Assembly (NCBI GenBank): GCA_934395135.1
Contig: CAKRRK010000015.1
Span: 1-37,128 of the forward strand
DNA length: 37,128 bases
Source of the DNA: an uncultured Eubacteriales bacterium
GTDB lineage: Bacteria; Bacillota; Clostridia; Oscillospirales; Butyricicoccaceae
Direction: 5' to 3'
Shown: piece after piece, positions 14,514 to 21,458 of the stretch
Numbering within the stretch: the first letter of the stretch is position 1
Layout of the letters: each line of letters starts with the position of its first letter
Program-made: the position numbers and the translations under genes
The notes under the pieces: model-generated
Database searches by the model: none
What the model was told of the DNA's origin: nothing
The model's input: only the letters and a program-made list of their open reading frames with translations

Positions 14514-14954
14514 ATGAAGCTACAGGAATTAAAGCCGGCAGAAGGCTCTACACAGCAGAACTACCGCAAGGGCCGCGGCGCAGGTTCCGGAAATGGTAAA
14601 ACCGCAGGCCGTGGACATAAGGGTCAGTGGGCACGTTCCGGCGGCGGCGTACGCCCCGGCTTTGAAGGCGGCCAGATGCCGCTTGCGCGCCGTTTGCCCA
14701 AGCGCGGGTTCCATAATATTTTTGCAAAGAAGTATACGGCAATCAATGTGTCGGCCCTTAATAAGTTTGAGGACGGCGCGGAAGTGACCGCGGAAACCTT
14801 GCTGGAGAACGGTATCATCTCCAAAAAGCTGGATGGAGTTAAAATCCTTGGAAACGGCGAAATCACTAAAAAATTGACAGTAAAGGCAGTTGCTTTCTCT
14901 GAATCTGCAAAGCAGAAAATTGAGGCGGCAGGCGGAAAGGTTGAGGTGGTATAA
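14514..14954 (+). CDS. rplO: Large ribosomal subunit protein L15 (uL15)
   Basis: A 146-residue L15. The extended basic N-terminus (GRGAGSGNGKTAGRGHKGQ, GGGVRPGFEGGQMPLARRLPKRGF) threads into 23S rRNA; the globular C-terminus contains LDGVKILGNGEITKKLTVKA. Only two bases separate its stop from secY, the conserved spc-operon junction between ribosome and protein export genes. Confidence 0.98.
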   Translation: MKLQELKPAEGSTQQNYRKGRGAGSGNGKTAGRGHKGQWARSGGGVRPGFEGGQMPLARRLPKRGFHNIFAKKYTAINVSALNKFEDGAEVTAETLLENGIISKKLDGVKILGNGEITKKLTVKAVAFSESAKQKIEAAGGKVEVV

Positions 14955-14956
14955 GG

Positions 14957-16243
14957 ATGATCGAGACCTTTAAAAACGCTTGGCGTATTCCGGAATTAAA
15001 AAAGAAGTTACTGTTTGTACTTTTTATCATTTTGATGTTCCGTTTGGGTTCCTCAATCCCTGTACCATTTATCAACATTCCCCTTTTGCAGGAATACTTT
15101 ACATCCACGGCAAACAATACGATGCTTGGTTTTGTAAATGTATTTTCCGGCGGTGGTCTGGCGAACGCGACGATTTTTGCTATGTCCATCACGCCGTATA
15201 TTAACGCATCTATCATTTTGCAGCTTTTGACCGTTGCAATTCCGGCATTGGAAAGACTGGCAAAGGAAGGCGGGCAGGAAGGCCGTGAAAAGATCGCGAA
15301 GGCGACCAGATATCTGGGCGTTGTGCTGGGTCTTGTACAGGGATATTCCTACTATGTGCTTCTTCGGGCACAGAACCTTCTTCTGAAGACAGATTTCTGG
15401 TCTGGACTCATTATTGTAATTTCGTTTACCGCGGGTACGGCGCTTATCATCTGGTTGGGAGAACGTATCACGGAAAAAGGAATTGGCAACGGCATTTCCA
15501 TCATTTTGTTTGCCGGTATTGTTTCCCGGGGACCGGAGATGTTCCAGACACTTTGGAACCTTCTGAAGCAGGGCGGCAAAAACTATGTCATCGTGGCTCT
15601 TTTGATTGTTGTCGGGCTGGCGCTTGTGGCATTTGTTGTATTTATGCAGAAATCCGAGCGGCGCATCCCGGTGCAGTATGCAAAGCGTGTGGTAGGACGA
15701 AAAATGTACGGCGGTCAGTCTACGCATTTGCCGATTAAGGTAAACGCTTCCGGCGTGATGCCGATTATTTTCGCATCTTCCATTTTGCAGCTGCCAAGCA
15801 CAATTGGCCTGATTGCAAATCCGCAGGAAGGCAGTTTCCTGCAAAAGTTTATTCATGCGTTTGATTCCACCAGCATTCTTTATATGGTAATCTATTTTGT
15901 TCTGATTATCGGATTTAGTTATTTTTATGCGGCGGTACAGTTTAACCCCATAGAAATTGCCAATAACCTGAAGAAAAATGGTGGATTTATTCCTGGTTTC
16001 CGACCTGGCAAACCGACATCTGATTTTATTACCAAAGCTTTGGGCAAGGTAACCTTTATGGGTTCTTTGTTCTTGGGTATTGTAGCAGTTTTGCCGCTGA
16101 TTATCGGCGCGACGTCGGAAAGCTTGAAAAATGTGGCTTTGGGCGGCACTTCTGTGCTGATCCTTGTGGGTGTTGCACTTGAGACCGTCAATGCCATTGA
16201 GTCTCAGATGATGATGCGGCACTACAAAGGGTTTCTTGAATAA
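14957..16243 (+). CDS. secY: Preprotein translocase subunit SecY
   Basis: A 428-residue, ten-helix channel protein. Signatures include FRLGSSIPVPFIN in the first segment, GGGLANATIFAMSITPYINASIILQ around helix 2 (the plug and lateral-gate region), KGIGNGISIILFAGI, and the cytoplasmic loop RRIPVQYAKR that contacts SecA and the ribosome. Forms the SecYEG pore with SecE and SecG, not encoded here. Translation probably depends on that of rplO, whose end carries GAGGTGG. Confidence 0.98.
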   Translation: MIETFKNAWRIPELKKKLLFVLFIILMFRLGSSIPVPFINIPLLQEYFTSTANNTMLGFVNVFSGGGLANATIFAMSITPYINASIILQLLTVAIPALERLAKEGGQEGREKIAKATRYLGVVLGLVQGYSYYVLLRAQNLLLKTDFWSGLIIVISFTAGTALIIWLGERITEKGIGNGISIILFAGIVSRGPEMFQTLWNLLKQGGKNYVIVALLIVVGLALVAFVVFMQKSERRIPVQYAKRVVGRKMYGGQSTHLPIKVNASGVMPIIFASSILQLPSTIGLIANPQEGSFLQKFIHAFDSTSILYMVIYFVLIIGFSYFYAAVQFNPIEIANNLKKNGGFIPGFRPGKPTSDFITKALGKVTFMGSLFLGIVAVLPLIIGATSESLKNVALGGTSVLILVGVALETVNAIESQMMMRHYKGFLE

Positions 16244-16260
16244 TCAGAGGTGAAAATAGA

Positions 16261-16899
16261 ATGAAAATAATATTACTGGGACCGCCGGGGGCTGGTAAAG
16301 GGACGCTTGCGTCGAGTTTGGTCCAGCAGCTGAATGTTCCGACGATTTCCACTGGTAATATTTTGCGCAATGCCATGAAAGACGGGACGCCGTTAGGCAG
16401 ACTTGCGGAAAACTATATCAATGACGGCAAATTTGTGCCGGATGATGTGGTAGAATCCCTTGTGCAGGAAGAAATTCAGAAGAAAGAATGTAAAAACGGA
16501 TTTATCCTGGACGGATTTCCACGCAACCTGTCCCAGGCGGAGGCTTTGGAAACGGTCTGCGATGTGGATGCCGTGCTGCTGATGGAGGTTCCCGACGAAG
16601 AAATTAAGGAAAGAATGACAGGCAGGCGGGTCTGCGATAACTGTGGGGCCACATTCCATGTGCATCATAACCCGCCGAAAGCCAAGGGCGTTTGCGATGT
16701 TTGCGGCGAAAGTCTTTCCATCCGCGAAGACGACAAACCGGAAATTGTGGGAGACAGGCTGAAAACCTATCATCGGCAGACGGAGCCGCTGATTCGGTTT
16801 TACGAAGAAAAGAAGTTGCTGCAGCGACTGAATGCTGCCTGCTCCATTCCGGAAGCGGCAAGGCGCGCTTTCGATATTCTGGGAATAGAACGCTTATGA
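16261..16899 (+). CDS. adk: Adenylate kinase
   Basis: Interconverts ATP + AMP and 2 ADP. The 212-residue protein has the P-loop GPPGAGKGT (7-15), the AMP-binding STGNILR and GFPRNLSQAEAL segments, and the long LID type with a zinc site formed by CDNC and CDVC, typical of Gram-positive enzymes. Its stop overlaps the map start (ATGA). The secY-adk-map order is standard in Firmicutes. Confidence 0.97.
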   Translation: MKIILLGPPGAGKGTLASSLVQQLNVPTISTGNILRNAMKDGTPLGRLAENYINDGKFVPDDVVESLVQEEIQKKECKNGFILDGFPRNLSQAEALETVCDVDAVLLMEVPDEEIKERMTGRRVCDNCGATFHVHHNPPKAKGVCDVCGESLSIREDDKPEIVGDRLKTYHRQTEPLIRFYEEKKLLQRLNAACSIPEAARRAFDILGIERL

Positions 16900-17660
16900 T
16901 AACAATTAAATCTGCAAAAGAAATTGAACACATGAAAGAAGCAGGACGCATTACCGCTATGGCAAGAGCCGCAGCGGTGCGTTCTGTGAAACCGGGAGTC
17001 ACAACAGGAGAGATTGATAAGGTTGTGCGGGAAACCATAGAAAAGGCGGGGGCAACCCCTTCCTTTCTGGGCTACGGCGGGTTTCCAGGCAGCGCCTGCG
17101 TCTCCCTGAATGACGAGGTGATCCACGGCATTCCGTCGTTCCGCCGAAAAGTGCAGGAAGGCGATATTGTAAAAGTGGATGTAGGCGCTTACTATCAAGG
17201 TTTCCATGGGGACTGTACGATCACTATCCCGTGCGGCACCGTATCCGAGGAAGCGCGAAAACTCATTGATGTGACTCGACAGAGTTTCTATGAGGGTATC
17301 AAGTTTGCCCTGGAGGGTAATCGTATATCTGATATTTCGCATGCCGTGCAGGCATATGTGGAACAGCACGGATTTTCCGTGGTGCGGCAGTATGTTGGGC
17401 ATGGCATAGGAGAAAAGCTTCATGAGTCTCCGGAGGTACCGAATTTCGGACTTCCAGGCCATGGCGTTCGACTCCGAAGCGGTATGACCCTCGCAATTGA
17501 ACCAATGGTTAATATCGGTACTTACGATGTTAAGGTCCTTCCGGATGGATGGACGGTAAAAACAAAGGATGGCTCTTTATCAGCACACTACGAAAACACG
17601 GTGTTAATTACAGACGGCGAGCCTGTGATTTTGACGGCGGTGGACGGCGAGGTGCTTTGA
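16896..17660 (+). CDS. map: Methionine aminopeptidase, type I
   Basis: Removes the initiator methionine from nascent proteins. A 254-residue pita-bread fold enzyme: metal ligands D95, D106 (VDVGAYYQGFHGD), H169 (VGHGIG), E202 (IEPM) and E233 (HYENTV), plus H78 in HGIP near the substrate pocket. No N-terminal zinc-finger or SH3-binding extension, so the short type Ia form. The start is ATG 16896 inside the adk stop region (4-bp overlap); a much longer in-frame extension upstream lies entirely within adk and is not family sequence. Confidence 0.97.
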   Translation: MITIKSAKEIEHMKEAGRITAMARAAAVRSVKPGVTTGEIDKVVRETIEKAGATPSFLGYGGFPGSACVSLNDEVIHGIPSFRRKVQEGDIVKVDVGAYYQGFHGDCTITIPCGTVSEEARKLIDVTRQSFYEGIKFALEGNRISDISHAVQAYVEQHGFSVVRQYVGHGIGEKLHESPEVPNFGLPGHGVRLRSGMTLAIEPMVNIGTYDVKVLPDGWTVKTKDGSLSAHYENTVLITDGEPVILTAVDGEVL

Positions 17661-17947
17661 TGGAAGTCCAAGTCAACGATATTGTCCGATCGTTAAAGGG
17701 CAGGGATCAGGGAGAATACTTTGTGGTGCTTTGCACCGAGGGGGATTTTCTTTACCTTGCCAACGGAAAAAACAGAACGCTGGATGCTATGAAAAAGAAA
17801 CGGCGCAAACATGCCGCTGTTCTATGCAGTGCACAGCCCTATTTCACCGAAAAGTTTAACGAGACCGGCAAGATAACCAACAGCGAAATCAGAAAAGCCC
17901 TTGCAAAATTTGCAGGGGAGCAGCGAATTGACGAGGGAGGTATTTAA
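17660..17947 (+). CDS. KOW-domain RNA-binding protein (L14e-like)
   Basis: A 95-residue protein opening with a KOW-type motif (VNDIVRSLKGRDQGEYFVVL) that resembles the start of archaeal and eukaryotic ribosomal protein L14e/L6e, followed by a basic KKKRRKHAAV segment and a charged helical tail. Proteins of this kind sit between map and infA in many Clostridia and Thermotogales. The ATG shares one base with the map stop, and one base separates it from infA. Probably a ribosome- or RNA-associated factor; the exact role is not known to me. Confidence 0.88.
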   Translation: MEVQVNDIVRSLKGRDQGEYFVVLCTEGDFLYLANGKNRTLDAMKKKRRKHAAVLCSAQPYFTEKFNETGKITNSEIRKALAKFAGEQRIDEGGI

Positions 17948-17948
17948 T

Positions 17949-18167
17949 TTGGCAAAAGACGATGTAATCGAGCTGGAAGGTACCGTCATAGAGGCGCTGC
18001 CCAATGCCATGTTTCAGGTTGAGCTGCCAAACGGTCATAAGATTTTGGCGCATATTTCCGGCAAGCTCAGGATGAACTTTATTAAAATTTTGCCAGGTGA
18101 TAAGGTAACGGTGCAGATGTCGCCGTATGACCTCACACGAGGCCGTATTACCTGGCGGTCTAAATAG
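17949..18167 (+). CDS. infA: Translation initiation factor IF-1
   Basis: A 72-residue S1/OB-fold protein, exactly the family length: AKDDVIELEGTVIEALPNAM, FQVELPNGHKILAHISGKLR, DKVTVQMSPYDLTRGRITWR. Blocks the 30S A site during initiation together with IF-2 and IF-3. The start is TTG at 17949, eight bases after GGGAGG (17935-17940); the only in-frame alternative upstream adds residues lying inside the KOW gene. A weak start codon may keep expression below that of neighbouring r-proteins. Confidence 0.97.
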   Translation: MAKDDVIELEGTVIEALPNAMFQVELPNGHKILAHISGKLRMNFIKILPGDKVTVQMSPYDLTRGRITWRSK

Positions 18168-18205
18168 CAATAGTTATCCAACAGAAGGATTGGAGGTTTT
18201 TTACA

Positions 18206-18319
18206 ATGAAAGTAAGACCATCAGTAAAACCAATTTGCGAAAAATGCAAGATTATTCGCCGCAAGGGTCGCGTAATGGTGATTTGCGACAACCCGAAGCA
18301 CAAGCAGAAACAGGGTTAA
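18206..18319 (+). CDS. rpmJ: Large ribosomal subunit protein L36 (bL36)
   Basis: A 37-residue protein beginning MKVRPSVKPICEKCKIIRRK and ending NPKHKQKQG. The zinc ligands C11, C14, C27 and H32 are all present, making this the zinc-containing form. GGAGG at 18192-18196 precedes the ATG. The infA-rpmJ-rpsM-rpsK-rpsD-rpoA-rplQ order is the classic alpha operon. Confidence 0.97.
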   Translation: MKVRPSVKPICEKCKIIRRKGRVMVICDNPKHKQKQG

Positions 18320-18353
18320 CCTGATTTTAGAAAGCAGGAGGTGCAAGAGAAGA

Positions 18354-18722
18354 ATGGCACGTATTGCCGGAGTTGACCTGCCGCGTGAAAAGAGAGTGGA
18401 AATCGGACTCACTTATATTTACGGAATCGGCAGAAAGTTATCCAATGATATTTTGAAGAAGACCGGGGTAAACCCGGATACGAGAGTGAAAGACCTGACC
18501 GATGATGAGGCTGCAAAGCTTCGCGAAGTCATTGAAAGGGATTACACCGTGGAAGGGGACCTGAGAAGAGAGGTTGGCCTGAACATTAAGCGTCTGGTGG
18601 AAATTGGCTGCTACCGCGGCGTCCGCCACAGAAGAGGGCTGCCGGTTCGCGGTCAGCGCACCAAGACAAACGCACGCACACGGAAGGGTCCGAAAAAGAC
18701 CATTGCGAATAAGAAGAAGTAA
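18354..18722 (+). CDS. rpsM: Small ribosomal subunit protein S13 (uS13)
   Basis: A 122-residue S13: ARIAGVDLPREKRVEIGLTY, GIGRKLSNDIL, the helix-two-turn-helix region, CYRGVRHRRGLPVRGQRTK and a basic tail reaching the P-site tRNA. Forms bridges to the 50S subunit. AGGAGG (18336-18341) is 12 bases from the ATG, longer than for its neighbours. Confidence 0.98.
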   Translation: MARIAGVDLPREKRVEIGLTYIYGIGRKLSNDILKKTGVNPDTRVKDLTDDEAAKLREVIERDYTVEGDLRREVGLNIKRLVEIGCYRGVRHRRGLPVRGQRTKTNARTRKGPKKTIANKKK

Positions 18723-18734
18723 GGAGGAAGTATA

Positions 18735-19139
18735 ATGGCTAAAGTTCAGCAGAAAAAAGGCGCAACCAGAACAAGGCGTCGCGAACGGAAAAACATTGAA
18801 AAGGGCGCTGCTCATATTCGTTCCTCTTTTAACAACACGATTGTTACCATCAGTGACCTGCAGGGAAACGCAATTTCCTGGGCATCCGCTGGTGAAATGG
18901 GTTTCCGCGGCTCTAGAAAATCCACTCCGTTTGCCGCGCAGACTGCGGCGGAAACCGCGGCAAAGGCTGCCATGGAACATGGTTTGAAAACCGTGGAAGT
19001 ATATGTAAAGGGACCAGGCTCTGGCCGCGAAGCAGCGATTCGTGCGCTGCAGGCAGCGGGCCTTGAAGTTACGATGATCAAAGACGTAACTCCAATTCCG
19101 CACAACGGTTGTCGCCCGCCAAAGAGAAGAAGAGTCTAA
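18735..19139 (+). CDS. rpsK: Small ribosomal subunit protein S11 (uS11)
   Basis: A 134-residue S11 with the core AHIRSSFNNTIVTISDLQGN, FRGSRKSTPFAAQTAAETAA and the highly conserved C-terminal part VKGPGSGREAAIRALQAAGL, then PIPHNGCRPPKRRRV. Located on the 30S platform at the mRNA exit. Twelve bases after rpsM, with AAGGAGG as ribosome-binding site. Confidence 0.98.
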   Translation: MAKVQQKKGATRTRRRERKNIEKGAAHIRSSFNNTIVTISDLQGNAISWASAGEMGFRGSRKSTPFAAQTAAETAAKAAMEHGLKTVEVYVKGPGSGREAAIRALQAAGLEVTMIKDVTPIPHNGCRPPKRRRV

Positions 19140-19161
19140 GAAATCGAGGAGGATTGCACAT

Positions 19162-19755
19162 ATGGCTAAAAATACACAGCCGGTTCTTAAGAGATGTAAG
19201 ACACTTGGTATTTCTCCAGCAGTGATGGGCGTTTCCAAGCAAACCAAGAGAAACCCAAAGCCTGCAAGAAGAAAGCAGTCTGAGTATGGTCTGCAGCTCA
19301 ATGAGAAGCAGAAGGTAAAGTTTATTTACGGCGTACTGGAAACACCGTTCAGAAGATATTATGAGAAAGCCTCCAAGAGCGAAGGCATTACTGGTGAAGT
19401 GCTTCTTTCCCTGTTGGAAAGAAGACTGGATAATGTGGTTTTCCGCCTTGGTTTTGCAAACACAAGACGGGAAGCAAGACAGCTTGTAACCCATGGACAT
19501 TTCACCGTAAACGGTAAAAGAGTGAATATCCCTTCTTATTCTCTCAAAGCCGGCGACGTGGTTGCGGTTTGCGAAAAGAGCCGCTCTGCAACGAAATTTA
19601 AGACATTGCTGGAAGAAAACGGCGCAATCACAACACCAAAGTGGTTGGATAAAGCAAAGGATTCTTTTGAAGGAAAAGTAATTGCGAACCCTGCAAGAGA
19701 TGATATTGATTACGATGTGGAGGAGCACCTGATCGTCGAGCTTTATTCCAAATAA
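19162..19755 (+). CDS. rpsD: Small ribosomal subunit protein S4 (uS4)
   Basis: A 197-residue S4 with an S4 RNA-binding domain (LERRLDNVVFRLGFANTRRE, ARQLVTHGHFTVNGKRVNIP). Initiates 30S body assembly, and in both E. coli and Bacillus acts as a translational repressor of its own message. The N-terminal zinc-binding cysteines of some S4 proteins are absent apart from one Cys. Here rpsD stays inside the alpha operon, unlike in Bacillus where it stands alone. The following 73-bp gap before rpoA contains one hairpin. Confidence 0.97.
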   Translation: MAKNTQPVLKRCKTLGISPAVMGVSKQTKRNPKPARRKQSEYGLQLNEKQKVKFIYGVLETPFRRYYEKASKSEGITGEVLLSLLERRLDNVVFRLGFANTRREARQLVTHGHFTVNGKRVNIPSYSLKAGDVVAVCEKSRSATKFKTLLEENGAITTPKWLDKAKDSFEGKVIANPARDDIDYDVEEHLIVELYSK

Positions 19756-19828
19756 GCACAACCCTCATTCCGTTTTGGGTTATACCCAACCATCGTATTT
19801 TTATCGAACTATAAGGAGGGTATCTTAA
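19756..19828 (+). promoter_or_regulatory. Spacer with hairpin before rpoA
   Basis: A 73-bp gap with a perfect 6-bp hairpin TTGGGT-TAT-ACCCAA (19775-19789) and the terminal CTATAAGGAGG (19809-19819) that serves rpoA. It may hold r-proteins and RNA polymerase alpha at different levels by processing or translational control; no promoter or U-run is visible. Confidence 0.5.
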
Positions 19829-20776
19829 ATGATTGAGATTGAAAAGCCACGCATTGATTGCGAGATTCTTGCAGAAGACGGATCTTACGGCAAATTTGTG
19901 GTAGAGCCGCTGGAGCGGGGCTACGGCACCACTCTGGGGAATTCTATGCGCAGGATTTTATTGTCCTCTTTGCCGGGAACCGCGCCCACAAGAATCAAGA
20001 TCGACGGTGTTCAGCATGAGTTTTCAACAATCCCGGGCGTGAAAGAAGACGTTACGGAAATTGTTTTGAATGTGAAGGGGATCATTGCAAAGCTGTTTTG
20101 TGAAGGACCAAAAACTGTTTATATTCAGGCATCCGGAGAGGGCGTTGTCACAGCCGGCGATATTCATGCCGACAGCGACATCGAAATTTTGAATCCGGAG
20201 CTTCATATCGCAACGCTGATGAGCAATGCGCATTTGACCATGGATATCACCTTTGAGACCGGCAGAGGATATGTGCCTGCGGAACGCAACAAGCAATATC
20301 AAAATACCATAGGCACAATTCCCATTGATTCCACGTTTACGCCGGTATACAAGGTGAATTATACGGTGGAAAACACCAGAGTGGGCAATATGACGGATTA
20401 CGACAAGCTGACGCTGGAAATCTGGACGGATCGAACCATTGCCGCCAAGGATGCAGTATCCCTGGGGGCGAAGGTGCTGACGGACCATCTTTCCCTGTTT
20501 GTGGATTTGTCGGAGGAAATCGGCTCCAAAACGACAGTTGTGGAAAAAGCAGAAACGCAGCATGATAAAGTGCTGGAAATCGCAATTGAAGATCTGGATC
20601 TTTCAGTTCGTTCATTTAACTGTTTAAAGCGTGCTGGAATTAATACAGTGGAAGATCTGATTAACACCTCAGAAGAAGATATGATGAAGGTCCGGAATCT
20701 GGGCCGGAAGTCTTTGGAAGAAGTGATCAATAAGCTTGCCGCTATGGGACTATCCCTTGCGAAAAGCGATGAATAA
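19829..20776 (+). CDS. rpoA: DNA-directed RNA polymerase alpha subunit
   Basis: A 315-residue alpha subunit. The N-terminal dimerisation domain includes EPLERGYGTTLGNSMRRILL and the GVKEDVTEIVLNVKG strand; the C-terminal domain (about 245-315) has the LDLSVRSFNCLKRAGINTVE and DLINTSEEDMMKVRNLGRKS helix-hairpin-helix that touches UP elements and activators. AAGGAGGG lies before the ATG. Followed by the longest gap in the operon (205 bp). Confidence 0.98.
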   Translation: MIEIEKPRIDCEILAEDGSYGKFVVEPLERGYGTTLGNSMRRILLSSLPGTAPTRIKIDGVQHEFSTIPGVKEDVTEIVLNVKGIIAKLFCEGPKTVYIQASGEGVVTAGDIHADSDIEILNPELHIATLMSNAHLTMDITFETGRGYVPAERNKQYQNTIGTIPIDSTFTPVYKVNYTVENTRVGNMTDYDKLTLEIWTDRTIAAKDAVSLGAKVLTDHLSLFVDLSEEIGSKTTVVEKAETQHDKVLEIAIEDLDLSVRSFNCLKRAGINTVEDLINTSEEDMMKVRNLGRKSLEEVINKLAAMGLSLAKSDE

Positions 20777-20981
20777 CGGTGTAGTATGATATATGACTGC
20801 AAGGCGAAAGCTTTCTGTCATGTATCATACCCGAAGCACCATTTCCCTAATAACACAGCAACAGGGCAGGAGAGCCTGCCTAAGGTTGTTAAGGAAATGA
20901 CGCTTGCGCCGCGGCGGACTGCGGCGGAACTGTGAACTCTGCGGTGCAGAGGAAAAACCTTATAAAAGGAGGTATTTTGAA
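20777..20981 (+). promoter_or_regulatory. Structured RNA element between rpoA and rplQ
   Basis: A 205-bp gap with four separate hairpins. First, a 14-bp stem (20784-20797/20817-20830, one G-U) whose apical part is AAGGC-GAAA-GCTTT with a GNRA loop. Second, a three-tier stem: ATTTCC/GGAAAT (20841-20846/20893-20898), TAACA/TGTTA (20851-20855/20887-20891) and GGCAGG-AGAG-CCTGCC (20865-20880). Third, a GCCGC/GCGGC stem near 20908-20925. Fourth, CTCTGC-GGT-GCAGAG (20937-20951). CTTATAAAAGGAGG then gives the rplQ ribosome-binding site. No stem is followed by a U-run. I recognise no known family. Confidence 0.72.
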
Positions 20982-21323
20982 ATGGCTACAAATCGAAAGC
21001 TTGGCAGAAACAGCGATCATAGAATTGCAATGCTTCGTGCCATGGTAACATATTTGCTGGAAAACGGCAGAATTGAGACAACCGTTGCAAGAGCAAAGGA
21101 AGTACGTTCTCTTGCGGAAAAAATGATTACCCTCGGCAAGAAAAATACGCTTGCATCCCGCCGTCAGGCACTTTCCTTTATCACAAAGGAAGATGTGGTG
21201 ACAAAAGTATTCAGTGAGCTTGCTCCGAAATACGAATCCAGAAACGGCGGATATACCAGAATCATCAAAACCGGACCGCGCCGCGGCGATTGTGCCGAAA
21301 TGGCAATCATTGAGCTTGTTTAA
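20982..21323 (+). CDS. rplQ: Large ribosomal subunit protein L17 (bL17)
   Basis: A 113-residue L17, normal length: ATNRKLGRNSDHRIAMLRAM, NGRIETTVARAKEVRSLAEK, NGGYTRIIKTGPRRGDCAEM. The start is ATG 20982, nine bases after AGGAGG (20967-20972); an in-frame ATG at 20904 would add 26 unrelated residues read through the hairpin region. Last gene of the superoperon, followed by a strong terminator. The ecfA/ecfT-truA-rplM-rpsI genes that often come next in Firmicutes are absent. Confidence 0.98.
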   Translation: MATNRKLGRNSDHRIAMLRAMVTYLLENGRIETTVARAKEVRSLAEKMITLGKKNTLASRRQALSFITKEDVVTKVFSELAPKYESRNGGYTRIIKTGPRRGDCAEMAIIELV

Positions 21324-21376
21324 AGCTGCGCAGTGATTTTGTGTCCGATGTATGGATGATTTCCCACAATGGGAGT

Positions 21377-21411
21377 ATGCCGGTGCAGGCGTGTCTGCAC
21401 CGGCATTTTTT
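21377..21411 (+). terminator. Terminator of the S10-spc-alpha operon
   Basis: A perfect 12-bp G+C-rich stem, ATGCCGGTGCAG and its complement, with loop GCGTGT and six T residues to 21411. It lies 53 bp after the rplQ stop. Confidence 0.95.
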
Positions 21412-21458
21412 CATATCCCGGCAAACGAACAAACCACTGGATTAGGGAGGAAACCATT

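Noticed and set aside
15053..16222. A 389-codon - strand frame opposite secY.
   Set aside because: Antisense shadow with low-complexity His/Arg/Asn composition and no ribosome-binding site.
16692..16895. A 68-residue N-terminal extension of methionine aminopeptidase.
   Set aside because: It lies wholly within adk in another frame; the ATG at 16896 matches the family start and the usual 4-bp overlap.
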